A DNA stretch of 64,000 nucleotides from assembly GCA_016709665.1 (NCBI GenBank), contig JADJMI010000029.1:1-64000 (forward strand). Reading direction: 5' to 3'. The translations under genes and the position numbers were made by a program. The first letter of the stretch is position 1, and each line of letters begins with the position of its first letter. The notes beneath the pieces were generated by a model, which ran no database searches, was not told where the DNA came from, and saw only the letters and a program-made list of their open reading frames with translations. Below, piece after piece: positions 36,211 through 45,088 of this stretch. Source of the DNA: Betaproteobacteria bacterium (GTDB lineage Bacteria > Pseudomonadota > Gammaproteobacteria > Burkholderiales > Usitatibacteraceae).

Positions 36211-36609
36211 ATGAAATGCCCCTGCTGCGGCGGTGCCAAACTCGTTCGGGGAGCACGTGACATGCCCTATACCTACAAGGGCGAGACGACGGTTTTCCCC
36301 AACGTGATAGCGGACTATTGTCCGGCCTGTGGCGAAGGATTGCTCACCAAGGAAGAAGGAATCCGCGTGAGCGAACTGGGGATGGCCTTCAACAAGCAGG
36401 TCAACGCTTCCAAGATCGATCCGAATTTCATCGCGAAGGTGCGCAGGAAACTCGCCCTGGACCAGAAGCAGGCCGCGGCACTCTTCGGCGGCGGCGTCAA
36501 CGCCTTCTCCCGCTACGAAACCGGCAGGACCAAGCCGCCGCTCGCGTTGGTCCAACTGCTCAGGCTCCTGGACAAGCATCCCGAGCAACTGGAGGAACTC
36601 CGGCGGTAG
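36211..36609 (+). CDS. mqsA: MqsA antitoxin
   Basis: The 132-residue protein starts MKCPCCGGAKL, with a second pair in YCPACGEGLL; these cysteines form the structural zinc site of MqsA. The C-terminal domain is an Xre helix-turn-helix (VRRKLALDQKQAAALFGGGVNAFSRYETGRTKPPLALVQLLRLLDKHP) that binds the AACCT/AGGTT operator seen upstream. The toxin-first order and zinc-domain architecture identify it clearly. The stop is 36 bases before the DUF4197 gene. Confidence 0.9.
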   Translation: MKCPCCGGAKLVRGARDMPYTYKGETTVFPNVIADYCPACGEGLLTKEEGIRVSELGMAFNKQVNASKIDPNFIAKVRRKLALDQKQAAALFGGGVNAFSRYETGRTKPPLALVQLLRLLDKHPEQLEELRR

Positions 36610-36645
36610 GATGGAGCACCCGTCACGACAACAAAGATAACCGCC

Positions 36646-37383
36646 ATGAAACGCCTCCTCGCCTGCTTCGCCACGCTGCTGCTATCCACCGCCGCCTCGG
36701 CCCAGATGCCCAACGTCAACGACCTGCTGAAGGGCACCGGCGCCCTGGGCAAGATGCCCGGCGCCACGTCGGGCGTCGACGACAAGACCGGCGCCGCCGG
36801 CATCAAGGAAGCCCTCGCCGTCGGCACCGAGAATGCGGTGAAGAGCCTCGCCAAGCCCGACGGCTATTTCGGCAACGACACCGTCAAGATCCTCATGCCC
36901 AAGGACATCCAGCGCGTCGCCGATGCCGCGAAGATGGCGGGCTACCAGAAGCAGGTGGATGAATTCGTGCTCAGCATGAACCGCGCCGCCGAAGCCGCCG
37001 CGCCGCAGGCCGCGCAGTATTTCGGCGACGCCATCCGCGCCATGTCCGTGGACGACGTTCGCGGTATTCTTTCCGGCGGCGATACGGCGGCCACCGACTT
37101 CTTCCGCAAGAACACGGGCGAGAAGCTCTACGCCGCCTTCAAGCCGGTGGTCTCGAAAAAGGTGGGAGAGGTGGGCGCCACCAAGGCCTACACGGAACTC
37201 ATGGGCAAGGCCGGCGGTCTGTCATCCATGCTCGGCAAGGGCAAGTCGGTCGACCTCGACGACTACGTCACGAACAAGGCGCTCGACGGCCTGTTCGCCA
37301 CCGTGGCCGTGGAAGAAAAGAAGATCCGCACAAACCCGGCCGCCCGCACCACGGACCTGCTGAAGACCGTGTTCGGTAAATAA
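36646..37383 (+). CDS. DUF4197 exported protein
   Basis: The 245-residue product has a signal peptide (KRLLACFATLLLSTAASAQ). The mature protein matches DUF4197: GIKEALAVGTENAVKSLAKPDGYFGNDTVKILMP, VDEFVLSMNRAAEAAAPQA, FFRKNTGEKLYAAFKPVVSKKVGEVGATKAYTELM, and the C-terminal DLDDYVTNKALDGLFATVAVEEKKIRTNPAARTTDLLKTVFG. The family is widespread in proteobacteria, periplasmic, and uncharacterised. A lipoprotein gene follows after 17 bases and is probably cotranscribed. Confidence 0.9.
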   Translation: MKRLLACFATLLLSTAASAQMPNVNDLLKGTGALGKMPGATSGVDDKTGAAGIKEALAVGTENAVKSLAKPDGYFGNDTVKILMPKDIQRVADAAKMAGYQKQVDEFVLSMNRAAEAAAPQAAQYFGDAIRAMSVDDVRGILSGGDTAATDFFRKNTGEKLYAAFKPVVSKKVGEVGATKAYTELMGKAGGLSSMLGKGKSVDLDDYVTNKALDGLFATVAVEEKKIRTNPAARTTDLLKTVFGK

Positions 37384-37400
37384 CCGCAGGAGAGAACGCC

Positions 37401-37901
37401 ATGAGCATCCGCATCCGGTTCGCCCTTACCGCCCTGGCCGCCCTCGCGCTGGCCGGCTGCTCCACGTTCTCGATCGTGGGCCTCGCGCCGGGCAAGTCCA
37501 CGGAAGCCGACGTGCGCCGCGCCCTGGGCGAACCCGCGAAGACCTACCCGCTTCCCGACGGATCGCGCCAGCTCGCCTACCCCACCGGCCCGGGCGGCAC
37601 GCAGACGTACATGGCGCAGGTTTCCGCGAACGGTTCCCTCACCCGCTTGGAGCAGGTGCTCGTCGAAGAAAAGTTCCGGATGGTGCGGCCCGGCACCACG
37701 ACAGCCGACGAAATCGAGCGCCTCATCGGCCCGCCGTGGCAGAAGATCGCCTTCGCCAACAAGGGGCAGGTCGCCTGGGACTACGTCTACCTCGACACCT
37801 GGGATTACCTCGTCGATCTCTCCGTGATGGTCGACGGGCGCGGCATCGTGCAGGAGATGGTCCACGCACGGCGAACCCGGGGAGATTCCGGCCACCGCTG
37901 A
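37401..37901 (+). CDS. SmpA/BamE-like lipoprotein
   Basis: The 166-residue protein has a lipobox (ALAALALAGCSTFS). Two repeats of the BamE/SmpA-type fold follow. The first is VGLAPGKSTEADVRRALGEPAKTYPLPDGSRQLAYPTGPGG; the second starts VRPGTTTADEIERLIGPPWQKIAFANKGQVAWDYVY. The (G/P)xT..DV...LGxP pattern is the signature of this fold. It is not BamE itself, which is shorter and single-domain. An outer-membrane lipoprotein is likely. An AGGAG ribosome-binding site precedes the ATG. Confidence 0.8.
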   Translation: MSIRIRFALTALAALALAGCSTFSIVGLAPGKSTEADVRRALGEPAKTYPLPDGSRQLAYPTGPGGTQTYMAQVSANGSLTRLEQVLVEEKFRMVRPGTTTADEIERLIGPPWQKIAFANKGQVAWDYVYLDTWDYLVDLSVMVDGRGIVQEMVHARRTRGDSGHR

Positions 37902-37977
37902 AGGCCGGGAGGCGTTCGTCCTTCGCGCGAACCGCCTGCCGAAGTAAGATCGTCCTCCCATCCCGCGGAGTGACGAC

Positions 37978-39153
37978 ATGACGGTACCGGCGAAGTGCGA
38001 CGTGGCGATCGTGGGCGGCGGCATCATGGGCCTGTCCACGGCGTACTTCCTCAAGACGCACTCGCCGGGCATCGACGTCGCCGTCATCGAACGCGACCCC
38101 ACCTACGAATTCTGCTCCACGCCCCGCGCCTCGGGCGGCTGCCGAATCCAGTTCTCGTGCCCGGAGAACATCCGGATGTCGCTCTTCTCCATCGACTTCA
38201 TCCGCAAGTTTCCGGAGACGATGCGCACCGCCACGCAGGAATCTCCCATCGACTGGGTGGAAGGCGGCTATCTCTTCATCGTCCCGCCCGAGCACATCGG
38301 GCTGCTGGAAGCGAACCACGCGGAACAGGTGAAGGAAGGCGGCGTCGCGCACCTGCTCGATGCGGCCGGCCTCAAGGCGCGCTGGCCCTCCATGAACGTC
38401 GATGACCTGGGCGCCGGCGTCCACACGCCCCACGACGGCTGGTGCGATCCCAGCGGCATGCTGCAGGGCTTCAAGCGCAAGTGCGTCGAGCTGGGCGTGC
38501 GGTACGTGGCCGACGAGGTGGCCGCGCTCGACGTGAATGGCACCGCCGTCCGAAGCGCCACGCTGAAATCGGGTGCCACGATCGCGGCGGACCACTTCGT
38601 GAATGCGGCCGGCGCCTGGTCCGCCCTCGTGGGCGCGATGGCCGGCATGAAGATCCCCGTCTCGCCCCTGCGCCGCTTCGAGCATTACTTCACCTGCGGC
38701 AACCCGATGGAGCGCCTGCCCTACGTGAAGGATCTCGCGCGGATGGCCTTCCGCTCCGAAGGCGCGGGCTTTTCCGGTGGCGTGGTCGACGGCGACGAGC
38801 CCCGCGGCTTCAATTTCGAGGTGGACCACGATTACTTCGAGCGCGTGGTGTGGCCCGCGGCCGCGCACCGCTTCCCGGCGCTCGAGTCCGCCAGGTGCCA
38901 CCGGACCTGGTCCGGCCTCTACGAGCAGTGCGAACTGGACGGCAACCCCATCATCGGCAACTGGCCGGGCCGGCTCGACAACTTCCACGTGTGCACGGGC
39001 TTCTCGGGGCACGGGATGATGCACGCCCCCGCCGCGGGGCGGGCCGTGGCCGAGCGGATCCTCTACGGCGAGTACCGCACGATCGACCTCTCGCGACTGG
39101 GCTACGGGCGCGTTCTCGAGAACGCCCCTTACGCGGAACGGGGGATCCTCTGA
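37978..39153 (+). CDS. FAD-dependent oxidoreductase, DAO family
   Basis: The 391-residue enzyme opens with a Rossmann FAD-binding motif (CDVAIVGGGIMGLSTAYFLKTHSPGIDVAVIERD). It has the DAO-family middle region (GGCRIQFSCPENIRMSLFS) and the C-terminal RTWSGLYEQCELDGNPIIGNWPGRLDNFHVCTGFSGHGMMHAPAAGRAVAE, which binds the flavin isoalloxazine. This pattern is close to sarcosine- or glycine-oxidase-like and FOXRED1-like proteins. The substrate is probably an amino acid or N-methyl amine but is not identified. It is cytoplasmic. The VOC-type protein gene follows on the same strand. Confidence 0.85.
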   Translation: MTVPAKCDVAIVGGGIMGLSTAYFLKTHSPGIDVAVIERDPTYEFCSTPRASGGCRIQFSCPENIRMSLFSIDFIRKFPETMRTATQESPIDWVEGGYLFIVPPEHIGLLEANHAEQVKEGGVAHLLDAAGLKARWPSMNVDDLGAGVHTPHDGWCDPSGMLQGFKRKCVELGVRYVADEVAALDVNGTAVRSATLKSGATIAADHFVNAAGAWSALVGAMAGMKIPVSPLRRFEHYFTCGNPMERLPYVKDLARMAFRSEGAGFSGGVVDGDEPRGFNFEVDHDYFERVVWPAAAHRFPALESARCHRTWSGLYEQCELDGNPIIGNWPGRLDNFHVCTGFSGHGMMHAPAAGRAVAERILYGEYRTIDLSRLGYGRVLENAPYAERGIL

Positions 39154-39215
39154 GGGGTCCGGCGGCGTCCGGTGCGTCCGGCGGCGCATACTGGATGGTT
39201 GCCAAGGCCATCTCC

Positions 39216-40073
39216 ATGCACAACGCCATCGCTTCGCTGGACCACCCCATCATCGCCGTCGCGAGCCTCGACGCCTCGCGCGCCGCCTACGAACGCCTGG
39301 GCTTCGTCGTGCAACCCCGCGGCAGCCACGTCGAATGGGGCACCGGCAACGGCTGCGTCATGTTCGAGCGCGACTACCTGGAGCTTCGCGGCGTCATCGA
39401 CGCGGAACTCTTCACGATGGATCTCGACAAGCACCTCGCGGAGCACGGCGAGGGGCTGCTGGGGTTCGCCTTCGGCACCGCGAGCGCCATCGACGCCTTC
39501 GCGCAGATGACGGCCTCGGGCATGAAGCCCAGGCCCGTGCGCGAGCGCACGCGCAACTTCGAGGTGCCCGGCCGCTGGGTGAAGCCGCGCTTCCGGCTGT
39601 GCTTTCCGGATCCGGCCGACGCGGTGGGCCTGCACCAGGCCGTGATCTGCCAGCACCTGAGCGCGTTCCTCCTGCGCCGTCCGGAATGCCTCGACCATCC
39701 CAATGGCGCGACGGGCGTGGCGGGGCTCGTGGGCGTCATCGCCGACGCCGCCGCCGCGGCCACGGCCCAGGTTCGCCTGCTGGGCAGCGGCGCGGTCGAG
39801 CGGATCGGCGACGACGTCTTCCTCCGGCTGCCGAGCGGGCAGGACATCGCCTTGCTGTCGCCGGCGAGCTTCCGCGCCCGCTATGGCGACGCCTGGCCCG
39901 ACGACGAGCGCTGGCAGCATGTCTTCCCGGTGTGCCGCCTCCGGGTGAAGTCCGTGAAGGAGACGGCCGCGTGGCTCAAGAAGGCCCGCGTCAAGTTCAC
40001 CCGCCACGAGGAAGCCCTGCGGGTCGGCCCGGCCGATACGTGCGGGGTGCTGCTGGAATTCATCGACGCCTGA
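39216..40073 (+). CDS. VOC-family (glyoxalase-like) protein
   Basis: From the ATG at 39216 (MHNAIASLDHPIIAVASLDASRAAYERLGF) the product has 285 residues. An in-frame ATG at 39195 would add seven. The start matches glyoxalase-like VOC modules: DHPIIAV with the first metal-ligand histidine, then GFVVQPRGSHVEWGTGNGCVMFERDYLEL. A second VOC half follows the helical linker (HPNGATGVAGLVGVIADAAAA...DIALLSPASFRARYG), ending with TCGVLLEFIDA. Such proteins bind a divalent metal and act as dioxygenases, lyases or resistance proteins. The substrate is unknown. Confidence 0.8.
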   Translation: MHNAIASLDHPIIAVASLDASRAAYERLGFVVQPRGSHVEWGTGNGCVMFERDYLELRGVIDAELFTMDLDKHLAEHGEGLLGFAFGTASAIDAFAQMTASGMKPRPVRERTRNFEVPGRWVKPRFRLCFPDPADAVGLHQAVICQHLSAFLLRRPECLDHPNGATGVAGLVGVIADAAAAATAQVRLLGSGAVERIGDDVFLRLPSGQDIALLSPASFRARYGDAWPDDERWQHVFPVCRLRVKSVKETAAWLKKARVKFTRHEEALRVGPADTCGVLLEFIDA

Positions 40074-40080
40074 GCGACGG

Positions 40081-41211
40081 ATGCGTGCCGGAAGACACTC
40101 GCCCCGATCCTTCCTCGCGATCCTCGCCCTGCTGGCGGGCTGCGCGCTGGAAGCTCCCCGCGAGCCCGTGCGCGAGCCCGCCGCGGTGCGCGCGCTCATC
40201 GGGAACCTGATTCCCGCGACGGTGGCCGACCGCAAGGGCTGGGCGGCCGACATCTACTTCGCCTTTTCCTCGCTGAAGATTCCGCCCTCCGACGGCAACA
40301 TCTGCGCCACGCTCGCCATCATCGAGCAGGAATCGACCTACCGCGCCGACCCGCCGGTGACGAACCTCGGAAAGATCGCCCGCGAAGAGCTGTACGTGCG
40401 CGCCGACCGCTACAACGTGCCCAATTCCGCGGTCGACCTGTCGCTCAAGTTCGAATCGCTCGACGGGCGCTCCTACGGCGAGCGCATCGACGCCCTGCGC
40501 ACGGAAAAGGAACTCTCCGAACTGTTCGACGAGATGGTGGGCCGCGTGCCGCTGGGCCAGCGCTTCCTCTCCGGCTTCAACCCCGTGCGCACCGGCGGCG
40601 CCATGCAGGTGAGCATCGCGTTCGCGGAAGGCTTCGTGAAGGAGTACGGCTACCCGGTGAAGCTCAAGGGAACCGTGCGCGACGAGGTCTTCACGCGCCG
40701 CGGCGGCCTGTACTTCGGCATCGCGCACCTGCTCGACTACGAGGCGGACTATCCGAAGGCCCTCTACCGCTTCGCCGACTTCAACGCGGGCCGGTACGCG
40801 AGCCGCAACGCCGCGTTCCAGGCCGCCGTGAGCGGGCTCACGGGAATCCCGCTCGACACCGACGGCGATCTCGTCCGGCACGGCGATGCGTCGGGCCGGA
40901 TCGGCTCGACGGAGATCGCGGTGCGCACGCTGTGGAAGGAGCTCGACATGAGCGATGCGGACATCCGCAAGGCGCTGGACCTGGACGAAGGCCCGGCGTT
41001 CGCCGATACCGCGCTTTACCGGAAGGTGTTCTCGCTCGCGGATCGCAAGGCCGGCAAGGCCGTGCCGCGCGCGGTGGTGCCGAAGATCGTGCTGAAGAGC
41101 CCGAAGTTCACCCGCAAGCTCACCACCGAGTGGTTCGCCACGCGCGTGGACGAGCGGCACCGCAAGTGCCTCGCCCGCGCGGCCGGCATGGGCGGCCCGG
41201 CGAAGGGCTAG
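40081..41211 (+). CDS. DUF1615 lipoprotein
   Basis: This 376-residue product has a lipoprotein signal (FLAILALLAGCALEAP). The mature part matches DUF1615: VRALIGNLIPATVADRKGWAADIYFAFSSLKIPPSDGNICATLAIIEQEST, GKIAREELYVRADRYNVPN, FNPVRTGGAMQVSIAFAEGF, RRGGLYFGIAHLLDYEADYPKALYRFADFNAGRYASRNAAFQ. The family, related to YaiW, resembles lysozyme-fold lytic enzymes in its IIEQES segment, but catalysis has not been shown. It lies seven bases after the VOC gene. A GC hairpin lies in the convergent gap with the next gene. Confidence 0.85.
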   Translation: MRAGRHSPRSFLAILALLAGCALEAPREPVREPAAVRALIGNLIPATVADRKGWAADIYFAFSSLKIPPSDGNICATLAIIEQESTYRADPPVTNLGKIAREELYVRADRYNVPNSAVDLSLKFESLDGRSYGERIDALRTEKELSELFDEMVGRVPLGQRFLSGFNPVRTGGAMQVSIAFAEGFVKEYGYPVKLKGTVRDEVFTRRGGLYFGIAHLLDYEADYPKALYRFADFNAGRYASRNAAFQAAVSGLTGIPLDTDGDLVRHGDASGRIGSTEIAVRTLWKELDMSDADIRKALDLDEGPAFADTALYRKVFSLADRKAGKAVPRAVVPKIVLKSPKFTRKLTTEWFATRVDERHRKCLARAAGMGGPAKG

Positions 41212-41236
41212 CCCGTGCCTGCGCCGCCACCGCCCA

Positions 41237-41252
41237 GCCGCCGGGAGGCGGC
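41237..41252. terminator. possible hairpin between convergent genes
   Basis: GCCGCC and GGCGGC pair across the loop GGGA between the convergent stops at 41211 and 41279. No T run follows, so terminator function is uncertain. Confidence 0.3.
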
Positions 41253-41278
41253 CGGATGGCGGCGTCCTTCCCTGCCGG

Positions 41279-41725
41279 TTACCTGTCGACCGCGCACGAC
41301 AGTTCGTAGTCCGTCGTGTGCTCGCCCGCGGTGCCCTGCGAGGTGAAGAACGTGCTCTTGCCCACGGCGGTGAAGACGTCCTTGTGGTTGGTGACCTTGA
41401 CCGCCGTGCCCAGCTCGATGAAGGTGAAGACGCCCACGTCGTTGTAGTAGTTGATCGTCACGGTCGTGTCGCCGGTGGCCGCGTCGGCTTCGGCCTTCGC
41501 CTGGAAGTACCGGAAGCGCGTGGCGGTCGAGAAGTCGTAGTCGAAGTCCACGCCGGGGGCCACGGTGAAGGACTGGCTGAACGGCAGGCGCAGCACGCGG
41601 TTGATGCTGTAGTCGAGCACGACGCTGCAGGAGACGGTATCCGGCGTCTTGGCGGCGGCGTGCAGGGGGGCGACGATGCCGGCGGCGGCGATCGTCAGGG
41701 CGGCGATGTTCCTCAGGGTCTTCAT
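41279..41725 (-). CDS. exported protein of unknown function
   Basis: The 148-residue product has a signal peptide (KTLRNIAALTIAAAGIVAPLHAAA). The mature 124 residues are beta-rich (TVSCSVVLDYSINRVLRLPFSQSFTVAPGVDFDYDFSTATRFRYFQAKAEAD, TTVTINYYNDVGVFTFIELGTAVKV) with two cysteines that could form one disulfide. A periplasmic or surface protein is likely. No family is recognised. Its upstream region is shared with the divergent response-regulator gene. Confidence 0.7.
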   Translation of the reverse strand: MKTLRNIAALTIAAAGIVAPLHAAAKTPDTVSCSVVLDYSINRVLRLPFSQSFTVAPGVDFDYDFSTATRFRYFQAKAEADAATGDTTVTINYYNDVGVFTFIELGTAVKVTNHKDVFTAVGKSTFFTSQGTAGEHTTDYELSCAVDR

Positions 41726-42031
41726 GGGACGGGTCCTTGGTATTTTTGGGTTGGGAGGTCGGGATGGCAGGGCCGCTTTCGAGCGGCTTCGAGGCAGTAC
41801 CGAATCCCTTCATTGCAACTAGCGGGCCAGCGGGCCGGCCGCTCGCTTGATGGCTCCCATTGATCCCGTAAGGGGTTGATGCCACTATCCAAATTCCTGC
41901 CGCCCCCCCATCCCGGCCGAAACCCACCGCCTCGTGAAACCGCAACGAATTCGGGTCATATCCCCCAGCCGCCCCGCGGCGCGGGTGATTTCACCCACAG
42001 GCCACCGCTCCGGGCCCACCCCGGATTGCCG
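41726..42031. other. 306-base divergent intergenic region
   Basis: This gap separates the minus-strand exported protein from the plus-strand response regulator and must hold both promoters. It contains a GC-rich inverted repeat near 41825-41845 (CGGGCCAGCGGGCCGGCC). The response-regulator frame is open back to 41876, but its residues there are Pro/His/Arg-rich and unconvincing, so I treat that part as non-coding. No clear operator was found. Confidence 0.4.
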
Positions 42032-42610
42032 ATGAGTTCCAAGCCGCCGAATCCGCAGGAAGCGGATCTCGATTTCACGCACGCCCCGCCCGAACCGCCG
42101 CCGCCACCCGCGCCCGAAAAGGTCGCGCAGGCGCGCGAAGAGGCGCCGAAGGTCGCGCCGCAGCTCGCCTCGTCCGGCTTCTACGTGAGCATCGCGCGCC
42201 ACGCGGAGCGCAAGGTTCCCCCGCGCAACGGCACGCACTACGTGATCCTCGTGGTGGAGGACGACGGCGATCTCGCCCAGCTCATCTTCGACATCTTCAT
42301 GACGGCGGGCTACGAACTGCGCTGGGCTTCCAACCGTTCGGAGATCAACCGCGAGATGAAGCGCGCGGCCGAGATCGACCTCGTCCTCATGGACATCATG
42401 CTGCCCGATGCGAACGGCCTGCAGGTGCTCGAGCGCATCCGCCAGCACCCCACGCTCAAGGCGTTGCCCGTGATCCTGATGACAGGCAAATCGTCCACGG
42501 AAGACGTGCTCGCGGGACTTTCGTCCGGCGCCGACGGCTACGTGAGCAAGCCGTTCCAGATCAGCGGCCTGATGAAGGCCGTGAAGCAGGTGCTGGGCAC
42601 GGTCACCTGA
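42032..42610 (+). CDS. single-domain response regulator with long N-terminal extension
   Basis: The 192-residue protein has a Pro-rich N-terminal extension (residues about 1-68) followed by one receiver domain. The acidic pair is in VILVVEDDGD, the phosphoacceptor is Asp121 in LVLMDIMLPDANG, and the conserved Thr/Lys positions are in ILMTGKSS and YVSKPFQ. There is no output domain, so it probably signals by protein contact, as CheY-like regulators do. The cognate kinase is not next to it. The TIR-TPR gene starts 52 bases downstream. Confidence 0.85.
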   Translation: MSSKPPNPQEADLDFTHAPPEPPPPPAPEKVAQAREEAPKVAPQLASSGFYVSIARHAERKVPPRNGTHYVILVVEDDGDLAQLIFDIFMTAGYELRWASNRSEINREMKRAAEIDLVLMDIMLPDANGLQVLERIRQHPTLKALPVILMTGKSSTEDVLAGLSSGADGYVSKPFQISGLMKAVKQVLGTVT

Positions 42611-42662
42611 GAGGCACCACCCGGCTGGAACGCGAGGCGGCGATCCCTCACACTGTCGGCCC

Positions 42663-44573
42663 ATGAGCACCCCGATCTTCCTCAGCTACGCGTCCGAAGA
42701 CACGCAAGCCGCGCTCCGCGTGTGCGAAACGCTTCGCGCCGAGGGGCTCGAAGTGTGGTTCGACAAGAGCGAGCTGCGTGGCGGCGACGCGTGGGACAAC
42801 GCGATCCGCGACCGGATCAAGGACTGCGCCCTCTTCCTGCCCGTCATCTCGGCGAACACGCAGCGCCGGACGGAGGGCTACTTCCGGCTGGAGTGGCGGC
42901 TCGCCGAGCAACGATCCCACCTCATGGCGAAGGGCCGGCCGTTCATCGTGCCCGTCGCCATCGACGCCACGCCCGAATCCGAGGCCCACGTGCCCGAGGC
43001 GTTTCTCGAGGTGCAGTGGTCCCGGCTTCCCGGCGGTGCCGCCGATGCGGCGTTCGCCTCGCGCGTGCGCCAGCTGCTTTCGGGCGAGATCGTGCGACCC
43101 GCCCGCCGCGACTCCGCCCGCGGGGAAGAGCCCGCATCCCCCAAGCGGCGCCGGTCGCGCTGGTTCACGCTGGTATTCCCGCTCGCCGTCACGCTCATCG
43201 CCGTGTCGCCGGCGATCATCAAGTCGTGGCGAAAGTCCGATCCGGGCCAGCCGGCCGCGTCGTCGACCGCGCCGGGCACGGCGGCCGATCGCGTCGCCAA
43301 GGCCCGCGAACTCCTCGACGACGATCCGCTCATCACGCGCCGCAACGTCGAGCTCGCGGAACAGTTCGCCCTCGAGGCGATCGCGAAGGATCCCTCGAGC
43401 GCCGAGGCGTTCGCCGCGGCGGCGTGGGCCAACTACCGATACATCCTGTCGAATTACGACGACACGCCCACGCGGCGCGCGGACCTGCGGAGCCACGCGG
43501 AGAAAGCGAAGCTCCTCGATCCGGATTCCATCAACGCCGAGCTCGCGGCCTGCGGCCTGCTCATCGTGAACCGCGACTGGGCCGAAGCGACCACGCGCCT
43601 GGAGAAGCTGGCCCTTCGCGCCCCGAAAAACGTCACGGTGCTTCGGGAAGCCGCCTGGGCCGCCGACAGGAGCCCGTCCGAAACCGGGGCGGCGGTGCCG
43701 GAGGGGTTCACGCGCGCGCTCGACCGGCTTCGCGCGGTCTCCCCGTCCGGGCGAAGCCACGCGGATTCGCTGTTGGCCGCGCTGCACTGGCGCAAGGCGA
43801 ACTACGTCGAGGCGGACCGGCTGCTGGACGGCGTCTTCGCCTCCGGCCAGCCCGTGCGCACGAGTTACCTGGTGCGCCTGCTCGTGCTCCTCTACGGCTG
43901 GGGCGACCTGGCCGCGGCGCGGAAATTCGCCGCCACGATTCCCAACAAGCTGCTGCTCGAGGACGTGTTCATCGCCCAGGTGAACTGGCTCTGGCTGCAA
44001 TCCGGGGACTACGAGAAGGCACTGGAGACGCTCGGCCGCAGCCAGCGGGAGGTGCTGCAGGAGGCCCTCGTCGAGATGCCCACCGCCGCGTTGCGGGGCG
44101 ACGTCCACGCCGCCGCGGGACGGCCGGCGGCCGCCGAAATGCAGTGGCGCGAGGCGATCAAGGTCTACGACGGCCTGCTCCTGGCCAAGCCGGACAGCGC
44201 CAGTCTCCGCGAGGGCAAGGCCATTACGCTGGCCCGGCTGGGCGAACGCAAGGCCGCCGCCACCGAATACGCCCTGTCGCGCGAGCTGAGGAAGAACCCC
44301 GCGGCCGGCACCATCCCCTGGGCGCGCAGCTTCCCGTATCACGTTGCGATGGGCGATCGCGAGGGCGCCATCGTGCGCCTGGATCGCCTGGTCCGGCGCG
44401 ACTACGGCCGCTGGCCGGGCGCGTACAACGTACTGCGCAACGAGCCGGAGCTTCGGTCGCTGCACGGCGACCCGCGCGTGAAGGCGATGCTCGATCGCGG
44501 CGCGCGGTGGACCGCCGAAATGAAGGCATCGGGCAACCCTCCGCCCGCAGGCACGCGACCGGCCGTTCGCTAG
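42663..44573 (+). CDS. TIR domain - membrane helix - TPR protein
   Basis: The 636-residue protein begins with a TIR domain (residues 4-140): PIFLSYASEDTQAALRVCETLRAEGLEVWFDKSELRGGDAWDNAIRDRIKDCALFLPVIS. The putative NADase glutamate is Glu77 in FRLEWRLAEQ. A basic stretch (KRRRSR) and one membrane helix (about 167-186) follow. The rest is made of TPR-like helices (SAEAFAAAAWANYRYIL, NAELAACGLLIVNRDWAEATTRLEKL, KANYVEADRLLDGVF, DVHAAAGRPAAAEMQWREAI). Bacterial TIR domains cleave NAD+ in several defence and signalling systems. Here the TIR would be cytosolic and the TPR part periplasmic. No known defence partner adjoins it; the single-domain receiver gene upstream is on the same strand. Confidence 0.85.
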   Translation: MSTPIFLSYASEDTQAALRVCETLRAEGLEVWFDKSELRGGDAWDNAIRDRIKDCALFLPVISANTQRRTEGYFRLEWRLAEQRSHLMAKGRPFIVPVAIDATPESEAHVPEAFLEVQWSRLPGGAADAAFASRVRQLLSGEIVRPARRDSARGEEPASPKRRRSRWFTLVFPLAVTLIAVSPAIIKSWRKSDPGQPAASSTAPGTAADRVAKARELLDDDPLITRRNVELAEQFALEAIAKDPSSAEAFAAAAWANYRYILSNYDDTPTRRADLRSHAEKAKLLDPDSINAELAACGLLIVNRDWAEATTRLEKLALRAPKNVTVLREAAWAADRSPSETGAAVPEGFTRALDRLRAVSPSGRSHADSLLAALHWRKANYVEADRLLDGVFASGQPVRTSYLVRLLVLLYGWGDLAAARKFAATIPNKLLLEDVFIAQVNWLWLQSGDYEKALETLGRSQREVLQEALVEMPTAALRGDVHAAAGRPAAAEMQWREAIKVYDGLLLAKPDSASLREGKAITLARLGERKAAATEYALSRELRKNPAAGTIPWARSFPYHVAMGDREGAIVRLDRLVRRDYGRWPGAYNVLRNEPELRSLHGDPRVKAMLDRGARWTAEMKASGNPPPAGTRPAVR

Positions 44574-44896
44574 CGCCACTCCCGGCTGGCGCGGGCCGCG
44601 CTGCGGCGCGTGTAGAAGAAGCCGTCGCGCTCGAACCCGGCCATCAGCGAGGCCTTGACCGCGATCACCCGGCCGCACTCGCTCCTCACCACCACGACCT
44701 CGTCGGGCAGGCCGTCGAGCAGGTGCACCGGGGCGGGCCGCCCGTCGGCGAAGGTCGACAGATGGAGCGAGCAGGTCGCCATGTCGTAGAAGGCCGGCCG
44801 GAAGCCCAGGTGCTCGTTCTCGCCCGCGCGACCGCCCGTGCGGACATGGGCCGCGGCGGCCGCTTCGAGGAGCTGGGGGTTCAGGAGCTTCTTCAT
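44570..44896 (-). CDS. small conserved-looking protein of unknown function
   Basis: The ATG at 44896, preceded by GGAGGCGACGC, gives 108 residues: MKKLLNPQLLEAAAAAHVRTGG. It continues with beta-strand-like HLSTFADGRPAPVHLLDGLPDEVVVVRSECGRVIAVKASLMAGFERDGFFYTR. The strong ribosome-binding site and defined N-terminus support expression. The frame upstream to 44974 is Arg/Pro-rich and rejected. It is convergent with the TIR gene and their stop codons overlap. No family is recognised. Confidence 0.6.
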   Translation of the reverse strand: MKKLLNPQLLEAAAAAHVRTGGRAGENEHLGFRPAFYDMATCSLHLSTFADGRPAPVHLLDGLPDEVVVVRSECGRVIAVKASLMAGFERDGFFYTRRSAARASREWR

Positions 44897-45088
44897 GCGT
44901 CGCCTCCGGCCGGGTTCGGGATCCCGTGATGAAGGTGAGTCTCCGCGCCGCGCGGCTCCCGCGCTGTGATCCACTTCGCATCAGGCCCGCCGACGAATGC
45001 GCCGGATTGCGGTTGCGCGCTACGCCTGCAACCGTCGGTTGGTACAATCGCCTGCCCTTTCCCCCGCGCTGCCCTTCGAAGGATCGCA

